Shown in pieces: positions 26,878 to 35,893 of a DNA stretch of 64,000 nucleotides. The stretch spans positions 1-64,000 of the forward strand of contig NZ_WPOO01000007.1 of NCBI RefSeq assembly GCF_009755265.1, in the 5' to 3' direction. The notes beneath the pieces are model-generated. The model did no database searches. It was not told the origin of the DNA and was given only the letters and a program-made list of their open reading frames with translations. Made by a program: the position numbers and the translations under genes. The stretch's first letter is position 1. Every line of letters starts with the position of its first letter. The stretch is from Adlercreutzia rubneri. Lineage in GTDB: Bacteria > Actinomycetota > Coriobacteriia > Coriobacteriales > Eggerthellaceae.

Positions 26878-28458
26878 ATGAATTTGAACGAAGGACTCAA
26901 TCGTCGCAGCTTTTTGAAGGGCGCGGCTCTCATGGGTGGAGCCGCCGCTTTTGCCGGCATGGCTGGCTGCGCGCCCCAAACGTCCGCCTCTCAGGAACTG
27001 AGCTCCACGAGCGATTCGGCGTGGGACAAAGAAGTGGACGTTGTGATCGCCGGCGCCGGCGGCGGTGGCCTGGCTGCGGCCGTTGAGGCCTCTGCGGCGG
27101 GCAAGGAAGTTGTCGTGTGCGAAGTGATGAGCAGCGCCACCATGTCCAATTCAGCCCTGTGTGCCGGAATGATTCAGGGTGCTTGCACGAATCTGCAGAA
27201 AGAGGCCGGCATCGATGATTCGGTCGAGGAGTTCGACAAGTACCTGACGGCTGTGGCCGAGGGCTTCGAGAATCCCGAGCTGCGCCGTCTGTACGCCGAG
27301 AAGTCCGGCGAGACCATCGATTGGCTAGCCGAGCAGGGCGCGGCTCTTTCCACTGAGCGCCTGTCGACCCAGGGCACCATGGTGGACTACTACACCGATG
27401 TGACGCCCGCCGTGGCCCGCATGCACCAGAACGCCGATGGCATCGGCGCCGGTTTCACCGAGCCGCTGCGCAAGAAGGCCGAAGAGCAAGGTGCGGAGTT
27501 CATGTTCGACACCCAGGTCACGCGTCTGCTGACTAATACCGATGGCGAGGTGGAAGGTGTCATCGTGGCAGATGGCGGCAAGGAGCAGCGCATCAAGGCG
27601 CGTCTGGGCGTCATCTTGAACACTGGTGGGTTCTCGCGCAACGCTGACATGGTGCGCAGCTTTATGTCGCCCGCAATGCCCGGCATGTTCAACGATCGCC
27701 CCATTATGGGCTCTTACGGCTCGCCGTGGCAGCAGGGTGACGGCATCATGATGGCCTGCGCGCTCGGTGCCAAGCTGGTGAACCCGTGGTGCGCCTACAA
27801 CGTAGCGCCGGGTTTGGAGCGCAAGGTCGAGGACAACTCTGCGGGCTACATCTCCATTCCGGGCCTGTTCGTCTCCACCGACGGCCAGCGTCATGTGTTG
27901 GAGACCGGCCGCCCCACTGAAAACGTCGTGGGGGATGTCTGGAAGCAGCCGAACGGCTACGTGTGGAACATCTGGGACCAGGGTATTGCCGATGCGACCG
28001 CTGAGTATGGCGGACCGGTTCTATATTGCAGCGATGGGTTCGAGGAGGAGATCTCTGGTGGCTACGTCGTCAAGGCCGACACCGTGGAGGAGCTGGCCAC
28101 TGCGCTCGATTTGGATGCGGACACGCTTGCGAAGACCATCGCTGTTTTCAACGACGGCGCAGCGAGTGGCGCCGACGCGCTGGGTCGCCAGGGAGCGATA
28201 CCGCTGATGCAGCCGCCCTTCTTCGCCGGTCGCGTGATCGCTGTCTCGCCCGATACGGCTGGCGGTGTGGACGTGAACACCAACACCCAGGTGCTCAATG
28301 TGTTCGGCGAGGTGATTCCGCGGCTCTATGCCGTGGGCAACATGGTTGGTGGCTTCAAGGGCAAGGTGAACGCCGGCTGCGGCCAGGCGCTCGGCTGGAC
28401 CTACACCTCCGGTCGCATCGCCGGCCAGCACGTGGTGACGCTGGAGCCACTTGCGTAA
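26878..28458 (+). CDS. Tat-exported FAD-dependent reductase (fumarate reductase/flavocytochrome c-like, no heme domain)
   Basis: 526 residues. RRSFLKG at residues 9-15 is a twin-arginine motif and AGMAGC a lipobox, so it is likely an exported lipoprotein. The FAD-binding motif VDVVIAGAGGGGLAAAVEA begins near residue 53 and the second FAD contact YAVGNMVGGFKGKVNAGCGQALGW lies near the C-terminus (quoted in part: LYAVGNMVGG). It belongs to the FAD_binding_2 family, which reduces C=C bonds of enoates and related compounds. Substrate unknown. Electrons would come from the quinol pool through a separate donor, since no heme domain is present. AAGGAAAGGGGACAATC precedes ATG 26878. An NTF2-like gene follows. 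Confidence 0.88.
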   Translation: MNLNEGLNRRSFLKGAALMGGAAAFAGMAGCAPQTSASQELSSTSDSAWDKEVDVVIAGAGGGGLAAAVEASAAGKEVVVCEVMSSATMSNSALCAGMIQGACTNLQKEAGIDDSVEEFDKYLTAVAEGFENPELRRLYAEKSGETIDWLAEQGAALSTERLSTQGTMVDYYTDVTPAVARMHQNADGIGAGFTEPLRKKAEEQGAEFMFDTQVTRLLTNTDGEVEGVIVADGGKEQRIKARLGVILNTGGFSRNADMVRSFMSPAMPGMFNDRPIMGSYGSPWQQGDGIMMACALGAKLVNPWCAYNVAPGLERKVEDNSAGYISIPGLFVSTDGQRHVLETGRPTENVVGDVWKQPNGYVWNIWDQGIADATAEYGGPVLYCSDGFEEEISGGYVVKADTVEELATALDLDADTLAKTIAVFNDGAASGADALGRQGAIPLMQPPFFAGRVIAVSPDTAGGVDVNTNTQVLNVFGEVIPRLYAVGNMVGGFKGKVNAGCGQALGWTYTSGRIAGQHVVTLEPLA

Positions 28459-28614
28459 CTATTTCGATGTCGCCTGCCGAGTCCTCCCCTCCCGCTCGGC
28501 GGCGCGATCCAATGAGGCGAGGGCGGCCCCGGCTGGCGGGCGCCCTTGCCGGTATGGCTAAGGCGGGAGTTGGCGGATTGTCGGAACGCAAGCGAAAGAC
28601 AGAGGAGTGTCATG

Positions 28615-29343
28615 ATGGAGAATTCGACGAACGAACGGCAGGATAATCGCGAAATGGATCGACGCACCGTGGTGCTGAAGGGAGCCGCAGTTGCCGCCGG
28701 TGCTTTGTGCGGCGCGAGCGCCTTGGGCCTTGCGGGCTGTTCGACGCCAATGGCCGATACGGGGGAGCAAACTTCCATGGATGAGCTGATGAAAAAGATG
28801 CAGGAGCTCGAGGATCGGCTTTGGGTTGCCGAGGCCAAGGAAGAGATTCGCTACAAGTTGTGCATGTACGCTCGTGGCGACGATCGGCAGGATGCCGCCA
28901 TTAGCAAGCCTGTCTATGCCGAGGACAGCTACGTTGATTTCGGTACGAGCCCGGAATTCGGCGAAGTGTTCAAGGGCTCGGGCCAGGAGTGGGCCGAATA
29001 TTGCGCGAACACGATCGATAAGGGTATTACGGCTAATGGCGGTTACTACGCGCACCAGATGTACAACATCGCTATTACCGTGAATGGCACGAAAGCTGGT
29101 TCCGAGACCTACGCGAACGCACCGGTGATGAGTCCCAACGAGGACGGCACTTGGCACGTGCTCCAGACGGTGGCCCGCTACTGCGACAAATGGGAGTATC
29201 GCGGTGGGGAATGGGTCATCGTCGAGCGTATCGTCACTAACGATTTCGGTTGGCACCTGACGTCGGAGAAGCTGCAAATTCCCTACGGCTGCGCCTTCGA
29301 CGAGACCGATCCGTCCTACGGCGCTCTCGCCTACGGTGCTTAA
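28615..29343 (+). CDS. Tat-exported NTF2/SnoaL-like lipoprotein
   Basis: 242 residues from ATG 28615, placed 7 bases after GGAG; ATG 28612 is an alternative. DRRTVVLKGAAVAAGAL is a twin-arginine signal and LGLAGC a lipobox. Residues about 75-230 form a SnoaL_4-type fold (EIRYKLCMYARGDDRQD..., YAEDSYVDFG, YYAHQMYNI, YCDKWEYRGGEWVI). Such domains act as dehydratases, isomerases or binding modules. It follows the exported flavoprotein by about 150 bp and shares its location, so it may process the same substrate; this is inference. A terminator follows. Confidence 0.75.
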   Translation: MENSTNERQDNREMDRRTVVLKGAAVAAGALCGASALGLAGCSTPMADTGEQTSMDELMKKMQELEDRLWVAEAKEEIRYKLCMYARGDDRQDAAISKPVYAEDSYVDFGTSPEFGEVFKGSGQEWAEYCANTIDKGITANGGYYAHQMYNIAITVNGTKAGSETYANAPVMSPNEDGTWHVLQTVARYCDKWEYRGGEWVIVERIVTNDFGWHLTSEKLQIPYGCAFDETDPSYGALAYGA

Positions 29344-29396
29344 AAAGTCGTAGCGCGCATACTGTTTAGGATGTTAAGCTTTAGCGAGCTGGCATC

Positions 29397-29430
29397 GATG
29401 GAAGGTCCGTCCTCATGCGGGCCTTCCATC
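29397..29430 (+). terminator. Terminator after the NTF2-like gene
   Basis: GATGGAAGGTCCG (29397-29409) pairs with CGGGCCTTCCATC (29418-29430) with one mismatch, loop 8 nt, then GTATTGGATT. Confidence 0.75.
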
Positions 29431-29504
29431 GTATTGGATTGCTGCGGAGGGAGGCTCGTCGGGCTGCGTTGGCCGATCGGAGCCGCACGGCACGAGGAGG
29501 GGCT

Positions 29505-30410
29505 GTGGACATTCAGCAGATCAAGTACTTTTCTCGAGTTTATGAGATGCGCAGCTTCACGCAGGCGGCCGACTCGCTGTTCATTTCGCGGCAGGCATTG
29601 CGCAAGTCGGTGGCGCGGTTGGCACAGGAGATGGGGGAGCCGCTGTTCGAGAACCGGGGTAACGTGCTCTTCCCCACGTCGGCGGCCGATCTGCTGTTCA
29701 GCGCCTCGCGTCCGGTGTTGAGTGCGTTCGCGCAAATGGAGGCCGAGTTGAACCTCGGCAAGCTAAAGAGCCAAGGGATCGTGCGTTTTGGGCAATCGGT
29801 GGAGGCAAGCGACGTTATGACCTCGGGCGAGATGAGACAGGTCATCGACTTTTCCTCGACAAGCGAGCTCGTGACCAAGGGAATGCGCTTCACCGAAGCA
29901 AACTGCGTGGAGCTGCGCCAACAAATCCTTGAGGGCGATCTTGATTATGCGAGTCTTATCGCCACCGTGGTGAACGAGTCCCTCTTTGATTACGACACGG
30001 CCATTGGGGGACGCATCCACATCGCCGTCCGTACTGATGATCCCCTTGCTGAGAAAAGCTTCATACGCCTCGAGGATTTGGAAGGACGTCCCTTCACCTC
30101 TCAAGGAGCTGGATTCGATGTGCACGATCGCCTGGTGGAGGCGACCGAAGAGCGCGGTGTCAAGCTTAACATTGTGTGCACGCGTTCGGGTTTGCACAAT
30201 CGGCTCGAAATGGTGCAAACCGGGGTGACGCTCACCTATGCCTACCGCGATCTGAGGTTTCCCCGCGTTGCACCAGACGTGGTGTGCATTCCCCTTGAAG
30301 AGTCTCCCATGAAATGGTTCTACTGCACCATTGCGAAGAAGGGGCTCGGCGATCCCTATTTGCTGCGGTTTTTCAGCGGCAAAGAAGATTTCGTCCTCTG
30401 GAAGGACTGA
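29505..30410 (+). CDS. LysR family transcriptional regulator
   Basis: About 301 residues from GTG 29505 (MDIQQIKYFSRVYE), with GAGGAGGGGCT just upstream. The helix-turn-helix is TQAADSLFISRQALRKSVARL. The effector-binding part is about residues 90-295. It sits between the flavoprotein/NTF2 pair and the molybdoenzyme operon, in the same direction as both, and may control either. The promoter-proximal segment of the next operon (30411-30572) contains a TGCCCG/CGGGCA hairpin. Confidence 0.88.
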   Translation: MDIQQIKYFSRVYEMRSFTQAADSLFISRQALRKSVARLAQEMGEPLFENRGNVLFPTSAADLLFSASRPVLSAFAQMEAELNLGKLKSQGIVRFGQSVEASDVMTSGEMRQVIDFSSTSELVTKGMRFTEANCVELRQQILEGDLDYASLIATVVNESLFDYDTAIGGRIHIAVRTDDPLAEKSFIRLEDLEGRPFTSQGAGFDVHDRLVEATEERGVKLNIVCTRSGLHNRLEMVQTGVTLTYAYRDLRFPRVAPDVVCIPLEESPMKWFYCTIAKKGLGDPYLLRFFSGKEDFVLWKD

Positions 30411-30572
30411 CAGCGGTTCGTCTCCATATCTAAGCGAACTTCTTCGTAAACCAAAAGCTCCCGGCGAACAACTCAAAGATTCTCCCCTTGGGCCTCGTGC
30501 GATTTCAGAATGAGGCCATAAGATGCCCGTCAATAACGTCGGCGGGCACACGAGACGAGGAAAGGGGACATC

Positions 30573-33059
30573 TTGGAGTCTGTTCAGAACACGACGGGAA
30601 CTCTGACGCGAAGAGGGTTCCTCAAGACCACGGCCACGGCCGCGCTCGTTGCGGGCAGCGCCTCGGCTGCGGGTTTCGCGGCGCTGACGCCCAAGACGGC
30701 ATCGGCCCAAAGCGACGAGAAGATCTGCACGACCTACTGCAACGCCTGCATGGGGTGCCCGTTGGAGGCAGTAGTGCGCGACGGCTACGTGGTGCTGACG
30801 CGCGCCAAGGAGATCGAGGGCGCGCCTATCGACCAGAAGCGCATGTGCGCTCGCGGCGCCTCCATCCCCACGCTCATCGTGCAGGAGAAGCGCATCCAGT
30901 ACCCCATGAAGCGCGCCGAGGGCACCGAGCGTGGCGCCGGTCAGTGGGAGCGTATCAGCTGGGACGAGGCCATCGACACCATCTGCACGAAGATCAAGGA
31001 GTACCAGGCAGAATTCGGCTCGGGCAGCGTGTGCTCCTTCACCTACGGCACTACTGAGCCTCGCAACATGTACAATCTCAACCGTTTGGAGAACGTGGCC
31101 CAGTTCTCGCACCAGAACCGAACCACCGACTTCGCGCTCACGCAGGGTACCATGTACACGGCGGGCGGCTTCTACTATCAGGGCGGCGCCGACATGGATC
31201 TCGTCTCCCAAATGAGCACCTTTGTCGTGTGGGGCCATAACCCCATCGTGTCCTGGCCTAACGCCTGGCACTACATCGCCGACGCGATTGAGAACAACGA
31301 TTGCAAGCTCATCGTCGTCGACCCCAACAAGAACACCATCGGACAGAAGGCCGACTTGTTCGTGTCGCTGCAGCCCGGCACCGACGCCGCGCTCGCTCTC
31401 GGTTTGGCGAAGATCATCGAGGAAGAGGGCAAGACGGATGATGCCTTCATGCAGCAGAAGTCCTGCGCTCCGTTCCTCGTGAAGGAGTCCGACGGCCGCT
31501 TCCTGCGCAAGAGCGACTTGGAAGAGGGCGTTGCGGCCGACGCCGACGACTTCGCCGTATGGGACGAGGCCACGAATGCCATGGGCTACGCCTCCACGGC
31601 GCAGAACCCCGTGCTGCGCAAGAAGGGCATCGAGGTCGCCGGCCAGCGCTGCAATACGGCCTACAGTCTGCTCATCGACCGCATCAGCGAGTATCCCATC
31701 GAGATGGTGTCCGAGGCGACCACCGTTCCCGAGGAAACCATTCGCACCTTCGCCGACCTGCTTTGCCGCCCTGGCATGGCCGACATCTTCCAAGGCTATG
31801 GCATCGACCATTACGGGCACGGTTTCAATACCATTGCGGCAGTGAGTGTTTTGCGTATTATGCGCGGTATGGTGCCTGAGCCCCGTATGAGTTACCCGCT
31901 TAATTCCAGCGGCTTCGATGAGACGGAAACCGAGCATCCCGCTATCGTCCAGTCGCTGGGTACCTTTATGTTCAACGACCTGCTCGACACGGGAAAATAC
32001 ACATTCCCGGGCGTGACCGCGCACATGGGCGAGCAGGTGATGGAGCTTCCCGATGTCACGGTAGAGCAACCGCTCAAGATGCTCATCTCTTTCGGTGCGA
32101 ACATCGTGAACTCAGCTCCCGACCGTAACAAGACCATCGAGGCGTACAAGAAGTTCGATTTCCTTGTGACTGCCAACATCGAGTGGTGCGATACGGCCGA
32201 CATTTCCGATATCGTGCTGCCGGCGGCCACCATTCAGGAAGTGGGCGGCCCCATTGGCATGAACGGCTGTCTGGTTTGGGCCGATAAGGCCGTCGAGCCG
32301 AAGTTCGAGGCCAAGTCCGACTACGACATGGCGAACCTCATCGGCCGTGGGCTCGGCTTGGACGAGTGGTTCCAAGAGGAGTTCGACGAGGGCATGAAGC
32401 ACGTGGTGAACACGGCCATGAGCGCCGCCATGGGCATCGATGCCGACAAGCTGAAGGAAGCCGGCGTGATGTACGTGGGCGCCGTTCCCATGCCGGCCTA
32501 CATGACCATGACGGGCAAGCTGCAGTTCTATCAGGAGAACCCTGGTCCCATCGAGAACTACGGCCAGCCCATGGATCCCGCGAGCATCGCGCTGCCCCAT
32601 TGGGAGCCGCCCATGGAGGCGTGGCCCGTCACAGCCGGTGGCTTCGATGCCAACCCCCTGGCCGAGAAGTACCCGCTCATCGTGACCGCCGGCACCCGTC
32701 GCTTCCGCGTGCACTCCTACTACGGCCAGAACCCGCTGCTGCGCGAGATGGAGATCAACGAGCCCTGTGTGCGCATCAATCCCGTGGATGCCGAGGCCCG
32801 CGGCATCGAGGACGGCAGCTACGTGCGCCTGTTCAACGACCGCGGCCATGCGGTGGCCAAGGCCACCTTCAGCGCCGGTATTCGTCCGGGCTGTCTGGAT
32901 ATCGACCGCGGCTGGCAGCGCTCCCAGTACCTAAGCGGCTGCAACAACGACCTGACGAGCAAGCAGATTGTGGACTGGACCTGCCCCACCTACGCCTACC
33001 ACGATTGCCTCGTGGAAATTGAGCCGTGGGACGGAGTGGTGGCGGAGTCTCAGGAATAA
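30573..33059 (+). CDS. Tat-exported molybdopterin oxidoreductase, DMSO reductase family catalytic subunit
   Basis: 828 residues, TTG start with AAAGGGGACATC upstream. RRGFLK (13-18) is the twin-arginine motif. The N-terminal FeS site contains Cys 52, 56, 59, 62 and 92 (CTTYCNACMGC and RMCARGA), one Cys more than usual. The molybdopterin domains follow: WERISWDEAIDTI, FVVWGHNPIVSWPN, and the C-terminal dinucleotide-binding domain with RRFRVHSYYGQNPLL. It reduces or oxidises a small substrate outside the membrane. Its downstream partners are the FeS and NrfD subunits (DmsABC/PsrABC layout), so it is likely a quinol-linked terminal reductase. Substrate unknown. Confidence 0.9.
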   Translation: MESVQNTTGTLTRRGFLKTTATAALVAGSASAAGFAALTPKTASAQSDEKICTTYCNACMGCPLEAVVRDGYVVLTRAKEIEGAPIDQKRMCARGASIPTLIVQEKRIQYPMKRAEGTERGAGQWERISWDEAIDTICTKIKEYQAEFGSGSVCSFTYGTTEPRNMYNLNRLENVAQFSHQNRTTDFALTQGTMYTAGGFYYQGGADMDLVSQMSTFVVWGHNPIVSWPNAWHYIADAIENNDCKLIVVDPNKNTIGQKADLFVSLQPGTDAALALGLAKIIEEEGKTDDAFMQQKSCAPFLVKESDGRFLRKSDLEEGVAADADDFAVWDEATNAMGYASTAQNPVLRKKGIEVAGQRCNTAYSLLIDRISEYPIEMVSEATTVPEETIRTFADLLCRPGMADIFQGYGIDHYGHGFNTIAAVSVLRIMRGMVPEPRMSYPLNSSGFDETETEHPAIVQSLGTFMFNDLLDTGKYTFPGVTAHMGEQVMELPDVTVEQPLKMLISFGANIVNSAPDRNKTIEAYKKFDFLVTANIEWCDTADISDIVLPAATIQEVGGPIGMNGCLVWADKAVEPKFEAKSDYDMANLIGRGLGLDEWFQEEFDEGMKHVVNTAMSAAMGIDADKLKEAGVMYVGAVPMPAYMTMTGKLQFYQENPGPIENYGQPMDPASIALPHWEPPMEAWPVTAGGFDANPLAEKYPLIVTAGTRRFRVHSYYGQNPLLREMEINEPCVRINPVDAEARGIEDGSYVRLFNDRGHAVAKATFSAGIRPGCLDIDRGWQRSQYLSGCNNDLTSKQIVDWTCPTYAYHDCLVEIEPWDGVVAESQE

Positions 33060-33074
33060 GAGGAGGAGGAACCC

Positions 33075-33695
33075 ATGAGATACGGAATGGTCATCGACCT
33101 TAAGCGCTGCTCTGGCTGCAAGACCTGCTCGGTCGTGTGCAAAGTGGCCAACAACATCCCCAACGACATTATCTGGAACCGCGTGCTCACCGAGGGCGGC
33201 AACGCGCCTGACACGGCTGGTGGCACCTGGGACAATCCCGAGATGCAGCACTGGCCCGTGGCCTGCCAGCACTGCGAGAACCCTGCCTGTACCAAGGTGT
33301 GCCCGGTGGGCGCCACGTGGAAGGACGAGCAGACGGGCATTGTGCGCCAGGACTACGACAAGTGCATCGGCTGCCGCATGTGCCTGGCCGCCTGCCCCTA
33401 CACGGGTGTCCGCTCGTTCAACTGGGAGGAGCCGGCCTACTACGCCGACTTCGCCCTGGGCGACGCCGATGCTGCCAAGCACGAGAAGCACACGGTGGAG
33501 AAGTGTATCTTCTGCACCCAGCGCGTGGCCCGCGGCGAGCAGCCGGCCTGCGTGGCCGACTGCATCGGCCGCGCCCGCCACTTCGGCGACCTGGACGACC
33601 CGAACTCCGAAGTGTCCAAGCTTTTGGCCAGTCGTGAGTACACGCAGCTGCACGCCGAATTCGGCACCAAGCCCTCTGTCTATTATCTCGTCTAG
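33075..33695 (+). CDS. 4Fe-4S ferredoxin-type electron-transfer subunit (DmsB/PsrB-like)
   Basis: 206 residues with 16 cysteines in four cluster motifs: CSGCKTCSVVC, CQHCENPACTKVC, CIGCRMCLAAC and CIFC...CVADC. It passes electrons from the NrfD anchor to the catalytic subunit and would be carried across the membrane with it. No own signal peptide. ATG 33075 follows AGAGGAGGAGGAACCC, 15 bases after the preceding stop. Confidence 0.93.
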   Translation: MRYGMVIDLKRCSGCKTCSVVCKVANNIPNDIIWNRVLTEGGNAPDTAGGTWDNPEMQHWPVACQHCENPACTKVCPVGATWKDEQTGIVRQDYDKCIGCRMCLAACPYTGVRSFNWEEPAYYADFALGDADAAKHEKHTVEKCIFCTQRVARGEQPACVADCIGRARHFGDLDDPNSEVSKLLASREYTQLHAEFGTKPSVYYLV

Positions 33696-33710
33696 GAAGG
33701 GAGATACGCT

Positions 33711-34913
33711 ATGAACGATGCGAAAGGAAGCGCCGCGTCTCATCGCGGACTGACCGTGGGGATCATCGCTTGCGCGGTGGTGGCTGTCATCGGCGTTGCC
33801 CTGTGGATGGTGCAGCTGTCCGGTGGCATGATTCAGACCGGCATGCGCAACCTCGATTCCTGGGGCTTCTACATCACCCTGTTCATGTTCTTCGTGGGCC
33901 TGTCCGCCGGCGGCCTCATCATCAGCTCCATCCCCAACGCCTTCGGTATGAAGGGCTTCGGGGACATCTCGCGGGTGGCCATTTGGACGAGCATCTGCTG
34001 TACCTGCGTGGCCATCGGCTTTGTGGTGGTTGACTTGGGCGGTCCCTTGCGCCTGTGGGAGCTGTTCGTCTATTCCAACCTCTCATCGCCGCTCATGTGG
34101 GACATCATCGTGCTTTCCACCTATCTCATTCTCTCCATCGTGTATCTGTGGGCCTACCGGCGCGAGGATGCGGGGAAGATGTCGCACACCGCCATCCGCG
34201 TCATCTCCATCATTGCTCTGGTGGTGGCGGTGGGTGTGCACACGGTGACGGCTTGGATCTTCTCGCTGTCGGCGGCCCACGAGTTCTGGCACACCGCCCT
34301 GATGGGCCCGTGGTTCGTGGCCTCAGCGCTGGATTGCGGCACGGCGCTCGTGCTCATCGTGGTCATCGCCCTGCAGAAGGCCGGGCGTCTTACCATCGAA
34401 CGCTCCTCCATGGTGAACCTGGCGAAGATGCTCGCGGTGTTCACCTGCGTCGATCTGTACTTCTTCGCCTGCGATCTGCTGACGAGCGGTTTCCCCGGCG
34501 GCGAGGGCGCCAATGTGGTGGCGATGCTGGTCACCGGCCCCTTGGCGCCGTTCTTCTGGACGCAGATCGCCTGCATGGTGCTGGCCTGCGTCATCCTGTT
34601 CGTGCCGCGCCTGCGCACCAAGGGCGGCGTGGTTCTCGCCTCGGCGCTCGTGATCGCCGGTGTGTTCTGCAAGCGCTGCGAGATCTTGGTGGGCGGTTTC
34701 CAGATTCCCAACATCGAGTTCGCCGACGTGGCCAACCATATGACCATCACGAACTGGGAGTCCGGCATGTCGCTGTTCGGCTATCAGGGCCTCGTGTACT
34801 GGCCGACCCCCTTGGAGTTCGGCGTAGCCCTGGGCGTGGTGGCTCTCGGTGGCTTCCTGCTGCTACTGGGTCTGAAGTACCTCCCCCTGCACCTTAAGGA
34901 GAAGACCGCCTAA
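33711..34913 (+). CDS. NrfD/PsrC-type membrane anchor subunit
   Basis: 400 residues with about ten hydrophobic segments. The early segment GFYITLFMFFVGLSAGGLIISS resembles the NrfD/PsrC quinol site region (quoted in part: FMFFVGLSAGGLI). It connects the menaquinone pool to the FeS subunit. ATG 33711 follows GGAAGGGAGATACGCT. A perfect terminator closes the operon. Confidence 0.9.
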   Translation: MNDAKGSAASHRGLTVGIIACAVVAVIGVALWMVQLSGGMIQTGMRNLDSWGFYITLFMFFVGLSAGGLIISSIPNAFGMKGFGDISRVAIWTSICCTCVAIGFVVVDLGGPLRLWELFVYSNLSSPLMWDIIVLSTYLILSIVYLWAYRREDAGKMSHTAIRVISIIALVVAVGVHTVTAWIFSLSAAHEFWHTALMGPWFVASALDCGTALVLIVVIALQKAGRLTIERSSMVNLAKMLAVFTCVDLYFFACDLLTSGFPGGEGANVVAMLVTGPLAPFFWTQIACMVLACVILFVPRLRTKGGVVLASALVIAGVFCKRCEILVGGFQIPNIEFADVANHMTITNWESGMSLFGYQGLVYWPTPLEFGVALGVVALGGFLLLLGLKYLPLHLKEKTA

Positions 34914-34947
34914 TCGGCTGCTCCGGTACAAGATAGCTCTCTCTTCG

Positions 34948-34979
34948 AAGAGCCGCAGGCCCCGCAGCTTGCGGCTCTT
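34948..34979 (+). terminator. Terminator of the molybdoenzyme operon
   Basis: AAGAGCCGCA (34948-34957) pairs perfectly with TGCGGCTCTT (34970-34979), followed by TTGTT. The next two genes therefore form a separate unit or rely on readthrough. Confidence 0.85.
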
Positions 34980-35014
34980 TTGTTGGGAAGGAAAGGAAGA
35001 GGAAAGGGTACGCG

Positions 35015-35440
35015 GTGAATTTGAGTTCGAAAGAAGCTAAGCGGTCGCGGGGGCAAAGGTCGGCGAGAAAGAGGCTGCTGGCCGCTGCGGTCGTAGGTGC
35101 CGTCGTGGTCGGTGCGGTGGGGGTGGGGTTTGCGGTTGCGCCGGATTCGGGGCTGCATCCCCTGACGGCTGACGTTGCTTGTCCGGTAGCGGGTTGCACG
35201 AACGGTGCGTGCCACGGATACGACGCCGTTCCCGAGCCCGACGGGCACAGCGAGATGCGCTGCCCCGAGGCTGGCTGCACATCGGTCGAGTGTCATGGGT
35301 GGGAGACGCTCGCGAGGCGCTACCACCAGGCCTCCGACATGTCTTTGAATCTGTGGATACTCATGCCCATAGTGCTGGTGCTGGGCCTTTGGGTGGTATC
35401 GCGTCGTTTGTCGAAAGGGGAGCGGCATGCGGGCGCCTAA
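35015..35440 (+). CDS. Small membrane protein with two CX4CH (CPxxGCTxxxCHG) motifs
   Basis: 141 residues, GTG start after GGAAAGGG. One membrane segment at about 21-42 and another at about 112-128; the loop between faces outside. The loop has two copies of C-P-x2-G-C-T-x3-C-H-G (C56, C61, C66-H67; C83, C88, C93-H94). CX4CH is a known variant heme c attachment site, so this could be a diheme cytochrome; zinc or FeS binding is the alternative. It overlaps the following DUF4405 gene by 14 bases and follows the molybdoenzyme operon, which suggests an electron-transfer role. Confidence 0.6.
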   Translation: MNLSSKEAKRSRGQRSARKRLLAAAVVGAVVVGAVGVGFAVAPDSGLHPLTADVACPVAGCTNGACHGYDAVPEPDGHSEMRCPEAGCTSVECHGWETLARRYHQASDMSLNLWILMPIVLVLGLWVVSRRLSKGERHAGA

Positions 35441-35846
35441 GGTCATTTTCGATATTGTGTTGCTGGCTCTCTATTTGGTGGCGGCGAACCCGGCGTTGAC
35501 GGGAGTGCCCTTTCACGAATATCTTGGGGCGGGCATCTTCGTGCTCATGGTTGCCCATGTTGTGGCGAGCGGTGAAGGCCTGGGCGGCCGCGGTCGTTGG
35601 GCGCAGCGCGTGCTCAACGGGGCGTTGCTGGTCGCGCTCGCGTTCTGCGTCGTATCGGGAGCTATGGTGTCGGGGACGCTGCTGCCTTCTTTGGGCTTCT
35701 ATGCGACGGGCTACTATTTCTGGGGCCCATTGCATGCCCTATCCGCCAAGGTGCTGCTCGCTGCCCTGCTCGTCCATATTGTCTTGCGCACGCCGGCTGC
35801 CGCATCGGTACTCCGTAGAGAGCTGGCGAGAGAAAACGAGAGGTAG
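35427..35846 (+). CDS. DUF4405 (cytochrome b-like) membrane protein
   Basis: 139 residues with four membrane segments. Histidines lie in or near helices at VPFHEY, VAHVVA, PLHAL and LVHIVL, suitable for b-heme ligation, as in DUF4405 and cytochrome b561-like families. It overlaps the preceding Cys-His protein and is probably its partner in quinol-linked electron transfer. The heme role is inferred from His placement. Confidence 0.7.
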   Translation: MRAPKVIFDIVLLALYLVAANPALTGVPFHEYLGAGIFVLMVAHVVASGEGLGGRGRWAQRVLNGALLVALAFCVVSGAMVSGTLLPSLGFYATGYYFWGPLHALSAKVLLAALLVHIVLRTPAAASVLRRELARENER

Positions 35847-35893
35847 GTATGCTGGCGAGCGCTCGCTCCTTCGCTCTCTCGCTCTTCAGCTCC

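Noticed and set aside
29763..32069. 768-residue minus-strand frame over the LysR and molybdoenzyme genes
   Set aside because: Shadow frame; the plus-strand genes carry all recognisable motifs.
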